Shown piece by piece: positions 47,793 to 57,814 of a stretch of 64,000 bases of DNA. The position numbers and the translations under genes are program-made. Positions within the stretch are counted from its first letter, which is position 1. Each line of letters begins with the position of its first letter. This DNA comes from Perilla frutescens (taxonomy: Eukaryota; Streptophyta; Magnoliopsida; Lamiales; Lamiaceae): positions 21,380,001 to 21,444,000 of the forward strand of contig BRKX01000003.1 of NCBI GenBank assembly GCA_026008535.1, written 5' to 3'. Below the pieces are notes generated by a model. That model worked only from the letters and a program-made list of their open reading frames with translations. It had not been told where the DNA came from and did no database searches.

Positions 47793-48588
47793 TCATGGGC
47801 ACTTGAGCTTGCCGCCGCGGGTGGTCATGCCGGCGTAGCATTTGCCGCATTTCTCTTTGTTTCCGTACTGCCCGGGAGGAACACATTTGCATCTCCCACA
47901 GCAAGTCAAGCAAGCCCTCAAGCATATGTTCTTTCTCGAATGATTCTTGCATCGAACCACACACAGTGGAATGCATTCTTGTATGTTCCTTGGTGGTGCT
48001 GGCGGCGGCGGCGCTGGTGGTGGCGGCACTGCCTTGACCATCGGAGTCGGAGGCGGGGGTGGGTACTTATTAGCTGCTGCTGCTGGCGGCGGTGGCGGTG
48101 GTGGTGGTGGTGATGGTGTTGGTTTATTATAATTTGAACCTCCTATTGAATTAACCTGCATTGTGAAATAAGCAACAATTAAATTATTAATTATAACTTG
48201 ATTGGATTAAATGTTTTTGCAGAAATCTGGACATTTATAGTTACCCAGATTTTATATGTAAAATGTGAATTAAATATGAAACAATTAATATACTAGATTT
48301 AGTTGATAGTCTAGGCATAATTACCTTAGTAAGGGTCCTCTTCTCTTCCTCTTGTGATGAAACCTACGAAAACGAAGAGGTTATATATGTTATAATTAAT
48401 ATATATCAGGATTAATTTACGTACCCTCATGTTAATTAATTGAAGAAAGAACATATCTATGAAACATTGTGTGAAGATTCAAGATTCGTCCCACTTGATC
48501 ATTTCGAGTTCTAAGGAAATAGATGCCATACCTTGGTGTTGATCAGAAGAAAGCATGCGAAGAGAAGAAGTACAGCTTTTGAAGCCAT
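47793..48588 (-). CDS. GASA/snakin family peptide with poly-proline domain (GASA14-like), 152 aa
   Basis: Three exons on the minus strand: 48588-48532, 48363-48325 and 48155-47793, all joined in phase 0 with GT-AG borders; the CDS is 459 bases. Residues 1-19 (MASKAVLLLFACFLLINTK) plus a few more form a secretion signal. Residues 44-87 are almost wholly Pro with Ala and short Lys/Tyr breaks. Residues 93-152 are a complete GASA domain with all 12 cysteines in standard spacing (CX3CX3CX8CX3CX2CCX2CXCX11CX2CX12CP). GASA proteins are secreted, often gibberellin-regulated, disulfide-rich peptides with roles in growth or defence. The Pro-rich plus GASA arrangement resembles GASA14 of Arabidopsis. 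The Pro-rich part suggests a cell-wall location. It is in tandem with the gene at 49597-50545, sharing exon 1 and 2 lengths. Confidence 0.93.
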
Positions 48589-48634
48589 TTTTGTTGAGTG
48601 ATATGATGATGATGATGATACATTCAAGATTAAT

Positions 48635-48650
48635 AAATATATATATATAG
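48635..48650 (-). promoter_or_regulatory. TATA-box candidate for the poly-proline GASA gene
   Basis: On the minus strand the sequence ctatatatatatatt lies about 50-60 bases upstream of the ATG at 48588, in keeping with a short 5' leader. It was identified by sequence pattern only. Confidence 0.5.
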
Positions 48651-48774
48651 GAGCAATGAGACATATTGTGATGGGCTTAGCTGTTCTGTGCCGATCTAGT
48701 TCAGTGTCCAAACCACGTGCAACAACTCTCGATTCTCTTAAACAAATATATCTCCTTTCACCATACTGAGGCAT

Positions 48775-49596
48775 TAATTTCCTTTTCCTTTTATTCTTTG
48801 TTGAAACTTGTAGTTAGCTAGTTTAATTTGGTCTTGAATGCTTCAAGATATATAGACCATTTTGGTATCCTTTTTCGACTAAATTAGATGATGAGGAAGC
48901 TTAAGCACGTGCACGGGGTTGGCACCGACGTCCTAGAATAGATTTGGGTGAGGTATAAAATAAGACATGCATATATATATAAAGTGTGACCAAGTGAGAT
49001 ACATATGTCTTAGAAAATGAATCCATGTGAGAAATCACATGCCATTGAGCATTAGTCAAACTTGTATTTGCAGTTAGATTTTGTATGATGTTAAAATATT
49101 AGCTGCATATGACCTGTTTCTTCAATTCAACTTGTAGTTTACTTTCATATTATATGATCGATCAGTACCCCCAACACCTCGTGCTCGCTGCAATTCCAAC
49201 TTAATTACATTTCTTTATTGCAAATACCTACTCTTTCGTTTCTAAATATTTATTTCAATACTATTAACATAATATTCCATGTGTGTGGACTATAGTAATT
49301 GTTTTTTTTTATATATATTTTTCATGAAGCAGAATGCATAGTATGAAAATCATTTATAGATTTCATGCATGTCAATGAGGTCATAACAAATTAAAGGGAA
49401 CTTAATTATCTGATAATTAACAAAAACAAACAGTAATTATATTGTAGCAAATTAAACTAAGTTTCTGGCAATCAATATATAATTCTTGTGACTTGAACTT
49501 AGTACTACATGATTGAAGTTGAAGTGACCAAAAAAAAAACACACACACACACACCCAAAAATATGAAAGCTAAGTAGAAATTAAGGCGATAAAAGA
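48775..49596. other. Intergenic spacer between the two GASA genes
   Basis: About 0.8 kb of AT-rich sequence with a (CA)n tract at 49541-49553. It should contain the promoter of the downstream gene and the 3' end of the upstream one. No further gene seen. Confidence 0.55.
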
Positions 49597-50545
49597 TCAG
49601 GGGCATTTGACAATATGGCCATGGATTTCGACATTATCCCAGTTTCTGCAGTTGGTGGATGCAATTGCAGGCACACATTTACACTTGGCGCAGCACAAGG
49701 TACAAGTCTTCATGCACGGCCTTTTCGGGCTTACCGGCTTGCAGTATGATTCACATTGCGCCACACAACCTGCAGTCATCATCGAATACATACATAAACT
49801 GAGGAATTGAAAAACAGCACTAATTTAATTTGTGAAGTAGGAAATTAGAGCAAGTTTATTGTGTATTTACCGTGCAGTGGAGGTGAGTGAACAGGGGATT
49901 TAGCCGGGGCATGAGGCGGAGAGGCCTTAGCCGGGGCATGAGCTGGAGCATAGACGGGGGCATGAGCCGGTGCTGTGGCATGGTGGTGGTAGTGGTGGTG
50001 GTGGTGGTGGTGTTGGTGGTGATCCTGTAATCATATAGTGATCGATGCATGAAAATGACACTGTAACTCTTCTCATGCAGACTTATGAAAGTTTATTAGT
50101 AACAAATTTGGACTACTTTAATTGATTATGTCCTCTCTGCATGCATGTAACCAGTTCTGATGTAGAAATACGAGATGAAATATTATTTTGGACGCAGAAT
50201 TTTGTGCATGGAACAATGAACATGAGATAAGTTTCCATGAAGCAGTAGTAAATTAATGTATATATGCATAGAGTGACAATTATGCACCATCAATATATAA
50301 CAAGATACAAAAAGAAAAAATTATGTGACCTCGGTTTCAATATTTTCGACGTCTCCCGTAGACGAGACCTACAATGACAAAAGATAAATAAAAACAAAAT
50401 TAGTAATGGTCGAAAACAAATAACATACAACTTCATAAGAGAATGTTCTAGAACTCGAACACGAAAAAATGGTGGTTTCTGCACTAACCATTCTCGTAAC
50501 CAAGAGCACAAATGCAAACACGAACAGGATCGATTTAGAAGCCAT
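49597..50545 (-). CDS. GASA/snakin family peptide with His/Ala/Pro-rich domain, 140 aa, 11-cysteine variant
   Basis: Four exons on the minus strand: 50545-50489, 50368-50330, 50024-49871 and 49769-49597. The first two are 57 and 39 bases, exactly as in the neighbouring GASA gene, and the CDS is 423 bases. Residues 1-19 (MASKSILFVFAFVLLVTRM) begin a secretion signal. Residues about 36-46 are a near-continuous His run, followed by APAHAPVY/KASPPHAPAK-type repeats to residue 83. Residues 85-140 are the GASA domain, but only 11 of 12 cysteines remain: the expected CX2CY is CRNWDN, and the loop before it is three residues shorter. A free cysteine or altered pairing is expected. His runs may bind metal and Pro/Ala/His repeats resemble cell-wall arabinogalactan proteins; both are inferences. 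Confidence 0.9.
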
Positions 50546-50674
50546 TGGTGGAGATGAAGCAGAATAGATACACACAAGAAGATGGAGAGTTTTTTTTTTT
50601 TTTTTTTTGAGTAAATAAGATGAAGAATTAATAAACCAAATTATAATCGATATTCAACTAAGAAGAGTAGTGAT

Positions 50675-50684
50675 GTTTATATAG
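50675..50684 (-). promoter_or_regulatory. TATA-box candidate for the His-rich GASA gene
   Basis: On the minus strand this reads ctatataaac, about 130 bases upstream of the ATG. The leader between them contains a run of about 20 A on the transcript strand (50589-50608). Confidence 0.6.
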
Positions 50685-51167
50685 GGAGAAAAAACGAACG
50701 TAAGGGTATATCATATATGCATGAAAAGATGGTATAAGTGGGATTGATTTGAGCAACTTTTGCTACACCCCATAAATTAATATTATAAACATTACAACTT
50801 GCTGGATGTTTTATATTGGAACTGCAAAATGTAAAAATTAAGATATTTAATCACTGGGCTCAATGAATTTGTTCATTACTTAATTACTATTTTATTCCTC
50901 TAAGAATGTGATTAGGATCATTAATTATCTCAGCACTCAGCAGCAGCATCAATCGATGCAAGAATTCATGCATTTTTTTTTGTTAAACGTTAGGACAAGT
51001 TGCTGAATTATTCACCAATGGAGAAACCTTGTCCCCTACCAAAAAACTTTTTAATATCAACTTATTTGAGCATTTTATCAAAATGAGTTCTTACACTTTT
51101 TATTATCAACTTATTTGAGCATTTTATCAAAATGATATTTTAAAATTATACGGTGAAGGAGCAAATT
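50685..51167. other. Intergenic DNA with a 32-base direct repeat
   Basis: No gene seen. The 32-base phrase tatcaacttatttgagcatt... occurs at 51055-51086 and again at 51104-51135, 17 bases apart, an unexplained local duplication. Confidence 0.6.
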
Positions 51168-51387
51168 ATATATTTTTTTAGGCAGAAAGGCCTCTTTCTG
51201 AAACTCATTTGTTGGTTCTCAAGCTTGCTTGATGAATAGAAATTTGCCTCACTAATTTTTAAATTCTCAAATTTATTAGATTTTTTTTTTAGTGACACAC
51301 CCGATTTGATGGTATTAAAGAGATTCGAATTCATGACCTTTGATCTCCAAGCAACCTCACACCACCACTAGGTCATCCCCACCAGGA
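51168..51387 (-). mobile_element. Probable tRNA-derived SINE
   Basis: Read on the minus strand it begins near ggtggggatgacctagtggt (51380-51361), continues gaggttgcttggagatcaaa, and holds a B-box-like gaattcgaatctc near 51325-51337. The A-box-like part overlaps the first phrase. It is followed by an A-rich segment (51288-51298) and ends near a second A-run (51170-51180). Such a tRNA-like head plus A-rich tail is the normal layout of plant SINEs. A convincing TSD was not found, so the exact ends are uncertain. Confidence 0.5.
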
Positions 51388-51465
51388 CATTACTGAATAA
51401 TGTTTAGATATTAATTAGATAGTATGCATTTTATTTTTTGGTAGTTTTTATTCTAATTAAATGAA

Positions 51466-52610
51466 TAAGGGTCAAATAAGCCTCTCAACTCTTATGTGAG
51501 ATTCACATTGCTCCTCATTGACTATTTGGTTTTAAAACTGGCTATGATTGCACCTTTCGTTATCTCCTCCATTATCTCTCCGTTAAATCTTATTTTTTCT
51601 CCCGTTCACATGTGAAAATATGAAGAATTAATTAAACTCTCTCCGTTCCATTTTGATAGGCTTGTTTGCTTTTTGGGATGTCCCGATATATAAGCATGTT
51701 TCTACATATATTTAGCTAATTTACTAATATATACAAATATTTAATATATTTATATTAAGTATTAAATCAAAGAAATATATAGGGATATATTTAGCAGTTT
51801 CTTGATTAATTATCTTTCCTAATAATTTTCTTAATCTCGTGAAAAATCTCAAACAACCTATCAAAATGGGATGGATGGAGTATTAATTATGTAGTTTTTA
51901 AAAATTTTATTGTTTTAAATGTATAATTAAGTATCTATCACCATCTTGCACATACAACTAATTCAAGATTTTTAACTTTAATATTTATCTTTATCTAAAT
52001 TCAATAAATGTGTATATATCCCCATGAAATTCAACAATTTTGCTTATTTATATTCATCGTGAAATTAAATATGTAATTTTTTTAAAAAATATTATTTTAA
52101 TTTTTTTAGGAAAGAAATTTTGAAATTTAATTAATAGTTTTACAGCATTCTAAGAAAAAAAAAATTGGGGTTCGAGACGTTGGGAAGCAGAGTAGGATAT
52201 GTTGGCTACAAAAGTTGTTTTCTCATAATTTTGTAAGCACTGCCTTGCCTTTATGTAAATATTTAATAGTTATTATGTTACACACACACACACTTTACAA
52301 GTTTACATGTGATGTATTTGTATTCTTTATATATTTAATATTTATCATGTTATTTATTAAATATTTAATATATACTTATATATTATAATTTTAAAAAATA
52401 AAATTTATATAATTAATATTAATTATTTATATTTTCACATTTGAGTGAGAGATACAATGAGATTTAACAAAGAGATAACGAGGGGATAACGAAAGGGGCA
52501 ATTAGAGCCAGTTTTAAAAGTCGATGGGACTATTTGGCCCAAATAGTCAATAAAAGAACAATGTGAGCATTAGAGAATAGTCAAGATGGCTATTTAACAC
52601 TTATCCCTTA
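51466..52610. mobile_element. Long-TIR DNA element carrying a nested MITE
   Basis: The left end taagggtcaaataagcc and right end (minus strand taagggataagtgttaaatagcc) start inverted repeats of about 150 bases. Both include matching phrases such as ttttaaaactggct and cctttcgttatc, with an indel between arms. Flanking ttaaatgaa and attaaaata are similar but not identical, so the TSD is only suggestive. The interior (51640-52420) is AT-rich without coding capacity and contains the Stowaway-like element at 51637-51880. It is probably Mutator-like by TIR length. Confidence 0.65.
51637..51880. mobile_element. Stowaway-like MITE
   Basis: 244 bases, left end CTCTCTCCGTTCCATTTTGA, right end on the minus strand CTCCATCCATCCCATTTTGA. 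This is the Stowaway (Tc1/mariner-type) terminal consensus CTCCCTCCGTCCC with mutations. TA follows at 51881-51882; the left flank is aa, one change from TA. Its internal part is AT-rich without a gene. Confidence 0.78.
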
Positions 52611-52894
52611 ATTAAAATAGCTTCGAGGTCTTTATCATTTCTTAGTAAAGTTTTGAGGTTGTTATTTCATAAATATAAATAGTAACATGGAATATAACAC
52701 TAATAGAGACCGTGAAAGAATGAGATTTATGGATTTCTCAATAAAAATAAATAAATTAATTATATGAATGTTGAAGCAAAAGATTAAGATTTTTTTCTTT
52801 AGATTTTTCTCCATTCTAGTTTTTTACTCCACTCTTTGAGCTTTTTTTTTCTTTTTAATTTTTTTTCAATCTTTTTGTTATCAATCTCAAATTA

Positions 52895-52931
<37 letters not shown>

Positions 52932-53295
52932 AGGTTAGAGCAGCTACTAAATACAAATTCCATCATCAAATAATTATATCATAAGCAATAGTGAAATTTC
53001 TTACATTACAAAGTAGTGGGGAACTCAATTTTCCCTGCCTATATTCCTCTATTGCATTTGCTGTTCCGTCACATAACATTTTACTACTACATTTATCCTA
53101 CACAGACCAAATTGAATTTAGCACAAGATAGCTTCGAACACCAGTTTCTCAAAAGCAGTTCTGGTTCACAGGCATCCTCCTCCTAATTTATCCACAGCTC
53201 TAACTTGATAAAGAAAAAAAAAGGCAGAACAAAATGCAGCCATTAGCATCTTTGTGTCAAGAACCCGCAGAGTTCTTAAAGCAGTCGTCCCATCT
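52611..53295. other. Intergenic DNA with a long poly(A)
   Basis: No gene seen. A run of more than 30 A at about 52896-52929 might be the tail of an old retroposed sequence, but nothing upstream is recognisable. From about 53000 the sequence is probably the 3' untranslated region of the RNase H gene. Confidence 0.55.
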
Positions 53296-56200
53296 TCACT
53301 TCACATCACATTCCACTTGAATTTCACCATCTGATACAAACAGTTTGGTGTCAGGTTTCTAAAATTATATATGCAGAGAAAGATGGTAAATAAGGAACTG
53401 GGGAAGATAGCAAAAGGGATTACTCTTTAGATGTAATGCAAGGTTTGCTTGGGCATCAGCTTCAGTGTTGGTATCCTGATATCATGTAAAAGTATATGGA
53501 TTTGTAATAAGCTAGGAACTGATGCTTTTCGAGAAATATGAACCAAATTGATACATTACACGACAATCCAAAAATATGACCAACTTATAAATAGCGAAAA
53601 CAAATGGACTATTTGCCAGAAGTTGGCATGAGGCCATGAGCACTACAACAACTCGATACCTAATCCATATGATGTTAGCAATTACACTAGCCACACAAGA
53701 AAATATAATAGCGCAACTGGAATACCCAAAAAAGCCAACATGTTAATGAGTAGCACAAACAGTTGTAAGATGTTGGCAGGCAAATAAAAAAATTTATACA
53801 TGTAAAATTTAACTAATTCCTCCAGACAAAATATCTGTTTAAAAAAAGCAGGGAAGACAAAATCTCTGTTTAGCTTACTCTTTCAACATGACGGATCTCG
53901 AATGATGCAAACTGATCTTTGAGCTCTTTAGCCACCTTACACAACTCGGCCATATTCTGAGTTTTGGTTCTCCATAGGCCCTGAACCTGTCCATGAGAGA
54001 AAGCGATAAGGACTAAGGAGAGAACTGCTTGAAAGAAGATTAGAGATTATGCCTAGAGTTCATTAATAAATATTACTCTTCAAATAGTGTTAAGTGCGAG
54101 CCATTCGTACTACTTTTCTTGCTAATGTTACCAAGTTCTTTTATAGGTCTTCCTCTTCTGTTGTTTGAGGGAACAAATAAAAGAGATGAGAAATTGTAAG
54201 TGGAACAAGGAAGACACTATTACCTGCATGCAGACAAGTTTAGAGTCTCCCTGCATACGTATGTATTTGAACCCTTTTGAGAGAGCGTATCTTAAGCCTA
54301 AAATGGCACCTCGATATTCAGCAACATTATTAGTTGCAATACCCACACCTTCACGCAGTCGGAAGACCTACGAAAATTCAAGGACACACTTAAATGTAAG
54401 AAGTTTCTTACTTTAGAAATGAAGAACAATAAACAGATTTTATACGGCTGCAAACTATTCAGATATTTCACTCAAGATTATCAAGTTCTGAGGCAAGTTA
54501 TGCCTCAACTTCAACCTTTTCAGGGGTCACTGCACCATCAGAGGGGGAAGCGCACACACGCACGCACGCACGCACACACACTCTCAAGATGAAGCAGCAG
54601 TGTATTGCAAGTCTCGAGAGAGCAAAGCCGAAATAGTTGTTAAAGCAATATGATATATCATTCACAATTAAGATGTAAGTACCATGCTCCCATTTGCTGA
54701 TCGCAGGACAGCCCCTGCACCAGCTTGTCCAGGGTTTCCCTTTGAAGCACCATCAAACTCAATAATACAGGAACTCTGTAAATAAATAGAAAGGGAGCTG
54801 TGAGTGAAAGTATGTGTAAAAACAGCTCATATTAACAAATAAAAAATTATATGACCTTATGTGTCAGGGGAAGGAATCCACAAAAGGGAAGCATAGTATA
54901 TGGTAAAGACATCAGGCCACCAAAACATGAAAAAACTAAGGCAAAATAACTGCAAAGGCCTCTAGTAGTGGGTTTAAGAATTTTCTTTCAATTAGCTTTG
55001 TCAAACCATTAAAACGGAATTGTTTCAACTATATAATATCAAATGATCAGTCTATTCTTTGCGCTAATTGATAAACCAAGATATAACAGTGACTTACAAC
55101 AACAACTTACGCAATAAGAGGAAACTGGTAGACCTTGAAGGAAATCATCTAATTTGGCAGGTTTTATCTGAGGATTTGCTGCAAAAGAAGCTGAACCAAC
55201 TATGTCCTGCTGAGAGAGAGAGAGAGAGTTTGAGAACCATCTGTTGAAAAATAATCTCAACACAAATTTGATTGTCTGGATCTAACAATCATAAGTTGTC
55301 ACTGAACTATGGAATTCTGTTATTTTAAGCATCTCTAAACCTTGCACTATGTAATGTACATATAAGAAAATTCATATCATATGCTCCATGTTCCATAGCA
55401 ATGAAAGGACAAATTTGAATGGTTGCTGAATATGGAATTGTGTCACAAATATAAAAACCGACATGAAAAATAATCCTATCTTGATTGCATGCACGCTTGC
55501 AAATAGGCATGTGAAGTAGTAAATGACAAATATCAGCCGAAGTTGGGTGGATCAATTCACAACTTCAACTTGACAACCACATGTTCCAACTAAAATTACC
55601 TGCGGCCTCTTCTCTTGATGATTCTTGCTAGATGATTTACTTGTAGAAGAATTTGGTTCCTACATACAACAATTTTGCAGCTTAGGTCAATAAATTTGAA
55701 AAAATCTTACCTTACCACTATAATTCTCAAATGTATAAAGCATTCAACTTTCAGATAAGTCTAGAGTCTAACACGAAAAGGGCAAATGATAAGTTGGCCG
55801 AAACGGTCATCTTGCACTTCACTGGCATCAACAGAATAGATAGAATTGTTAAGTCCGTGTGATGAGAGGTACTCCTCCGCTTCTTTAGACAAACCATACC
55901 CTTTAAACACTCGAACAGAAGTATCATTCACCTACAAAAGAAAGTACATACAGAATGAAGCTGATAACATAACCTTTAGCACACTTTCAAGGATATTATT
56001 TCATAATACAACTTTTACAATGTAATATAGGCAAATTATAGTTGGAACGAGATAATAGCCCAATACTCAACAAAAAAGGAAAATGTCTTACCGCAGAAAA
56101 CTGATTTAGCAATTAAGAGGCCAATAACTTTTGCGACCACTGAAGAGTTCATCCATAAATTCATTCCAAAACAAAACATTGTGAAACTCCTAGCATAATT

Positions 56201-56737
56201 TTTTTTAGTTGATACATCCGTTCAGCGTTTCCATACTCATACCCGAGTTTGACTCAAGATTTCGATGTGTATGAACTTTCAGAAAACAACACCATATACT
56301 ACCTTCCGATGCATAACTAACATAAAATAGCTTCATAGACAATCTAAAGTAACACCTATTTCAGTTGTAACATCACCACTAAACTATACAAAAACAAAGA
56401 AACTATAAGGTTAAGTGAAACGTCATTCAAGCACTCATATATTAGCTCATTATCGACATGACCACTGAAGCCTGAGTTCTACAATATAGATTCAAAGAGC
56501 TCCCAAATATTGATTTACAGACCGTCTCAAACAGAACCCAGCACAGATTAAAAGCAAATACATAATAAACGTGCTACTACAGATAGAAAAATTTTGAAAA
56601 TGAAAAGAAAATGCTGAAAGAAATGAGAGAGAAATAACCGAAGATCGAAGAATGGATTGAAGGTCGTTGATGCTTTTATACACTCCAATAATATCCCCCT
56701 TCCACACAACGTAAAAGGCATCCTTTTCATCCCCCAT
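53296..56737 (-). CDS. RNH1: Ribonuclease H1 with N-terminal hybrid-binding (viroplasmin-like) domain, 282 aa
   Basis: Nine exons on the minus strand: 56737-56639, 55931-55773, 55659-55600, 55209-55111, 54775-54683, 54367-54224, 53986-53879, 53475-53424 and 53330-53296. The CDS is 849 bases with consistent phases. Residues 6-84 form the RNase H1 hybrid-binding domain (FYVVWKGD...GVYKS and VRVFKGYGLSKEAEEYL). Residues 87-139 are a Ser/Lys-rich linker. Residues 142-275 are the RNase H fold with FDGASKGNPG, NVAEYRGA, QGDSKLV and NTEADAQAN, giving catalytic D147, E187, D211 and D261. It would cut the RNA strand of RNA-DNA hybrids (R-loops). No N-terminal targeting peptide is seen, which favours a nuclear/cytosolic form like Arabidopsis RNH1A rather than the mitochondrial or chloroplast paralogues. 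Exon 4 has a tandem CAGCAG acceptor. Confidence 0.92.
54549..54580. repeat. (CGCA)n/(CA)n microsatellite in an RNH1 intron
   Basis: Run of cacacacgcacgcacgcacgcacacaca between exons 5 and 6. Confidence 0.85.
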
Positions 56738-57224
56738 TTTTTTCTCGTCTCTTTTTTGAAACTAAGCAGGATTCGCCGATAATCTCTCACTTCAGTGCAA
56801 ATTGCAGCATCGGATAAAAATTTGGAAACCCTACCTAATATCAACCACCACAAAATTTGGGGTTATGTCTTAAAGTCTTAACTAACAGAATACAACTTGA
56901 AATATTAAGGAAAAAAAAAAAAGGTAAGCTAGCTCTGACTCTGAGCTAAGATAAAACAACACAAAACAGTCTTGGACGAAAATTTAAATAACGAATAGCA
57001 AAACCAAAAAAAAAAACAGTCCAACTTTTATTATTTCATATTTTCTGAGTTCTAACCTAGTTATGGTTCTTTCCTAAATTGTCAAAGTGGATCTTCAACC
57101 CATTTTTGAATTGATGGTCCATGAATTTTACCTTTTGTAAAAAAGAAAAAGAAAAAAAGGTAATCGGTTTAGTAATTTTTACATTTATGACACATTTTAC
57201 ATTTAATTGAAATATATATTTCTT

Positions 57225-57268
<44 letters not shown>

Positions 57269-57814
57269 TTTGTTCGAATTTTTGGGAGCATAATCAGTTA
57301 CAAAACTGATCTTTTTGAGGTATGTTTCTTTTTTTGTGTTTTTTAACGCTCAATTTTTTAAAATTTTCATGATAATAGGTTTATGCAAAAGCTACATAAA
57401 CTTTCGCAAATTAATCGAACAATAAAATTAAGGACGAAATTTCAGGGTTTTCCGGTCAATATTGGCTTGTTTTTTCTTTTTAGTTATTGAGGAGTTTGAA
57501 AGATCGAGCAATACTCATACTCCATTATTTGTGGGTTTTTTTTTTCATATAGAAGATTCATGACTTAATTTTTTCTGTTGGGGGCTATACTTTGTTGGTG
57601 TTTTTAAGTAGAAGGCTGAACAATCGAGAATTGAAAATAATGCCACAAAGGGCTACAAGAATAAAAAAAAACATTTATGTTAAATATTTAATTTAGAGAC
57701 CCAAGTGTATCTTCATTCTTCAAATTCCGCACTACGTTTCTACAGATGGTGTAGCAAGAATGCTACCATTTTGGCAAGATCATACGATTTGAAATATTTT
57801 CAAGTCTGCAGATT
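56738..57814. other. Intergenic region between RNH1 and the ankyrin gene
   Basis: Holds the presumed RNH1 promoter and the 3' untranslated region of the ankyrin gene. It includes an (AT)n microsatellite at about 57226-57268. Near the ankyrin stop a phrase of 25 or more bases (ttttggcaagatcatacgat plus a few) at about 57770-57796 repeats coding sequence at about 57850-57876. No independent gene. Confidence 0.6.

Noticed and set aside
47947..48132. Glycine-rich plus-strand ORF
   Set aside because: It is the exact complement of the poly-proline coding part of the GASA gene.
51315..51375. tRNA gene
   Set aside because: Only box-like fragments are present and no cloverleaf with acceptor stem can be drawn; a SINE head is a better reading.
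52896..52929. Processed retrogene implied by the long poly(A)
   Set aside because: No coding or gene-derived sequence is recognisable upstream and no TSD was found.
53296..56737. RNase H1 gene as a viral relic, because its N-terminal domain resembles caulimovirus viroplasmin and a pararetrovirus lies nearby
   Set aside because: It has nine clean exons and the normal architecture of eukaryotic RNase H1; the hybrid-binding domain is ancestral to cells. Proximity to the viral copy looks coincidental.
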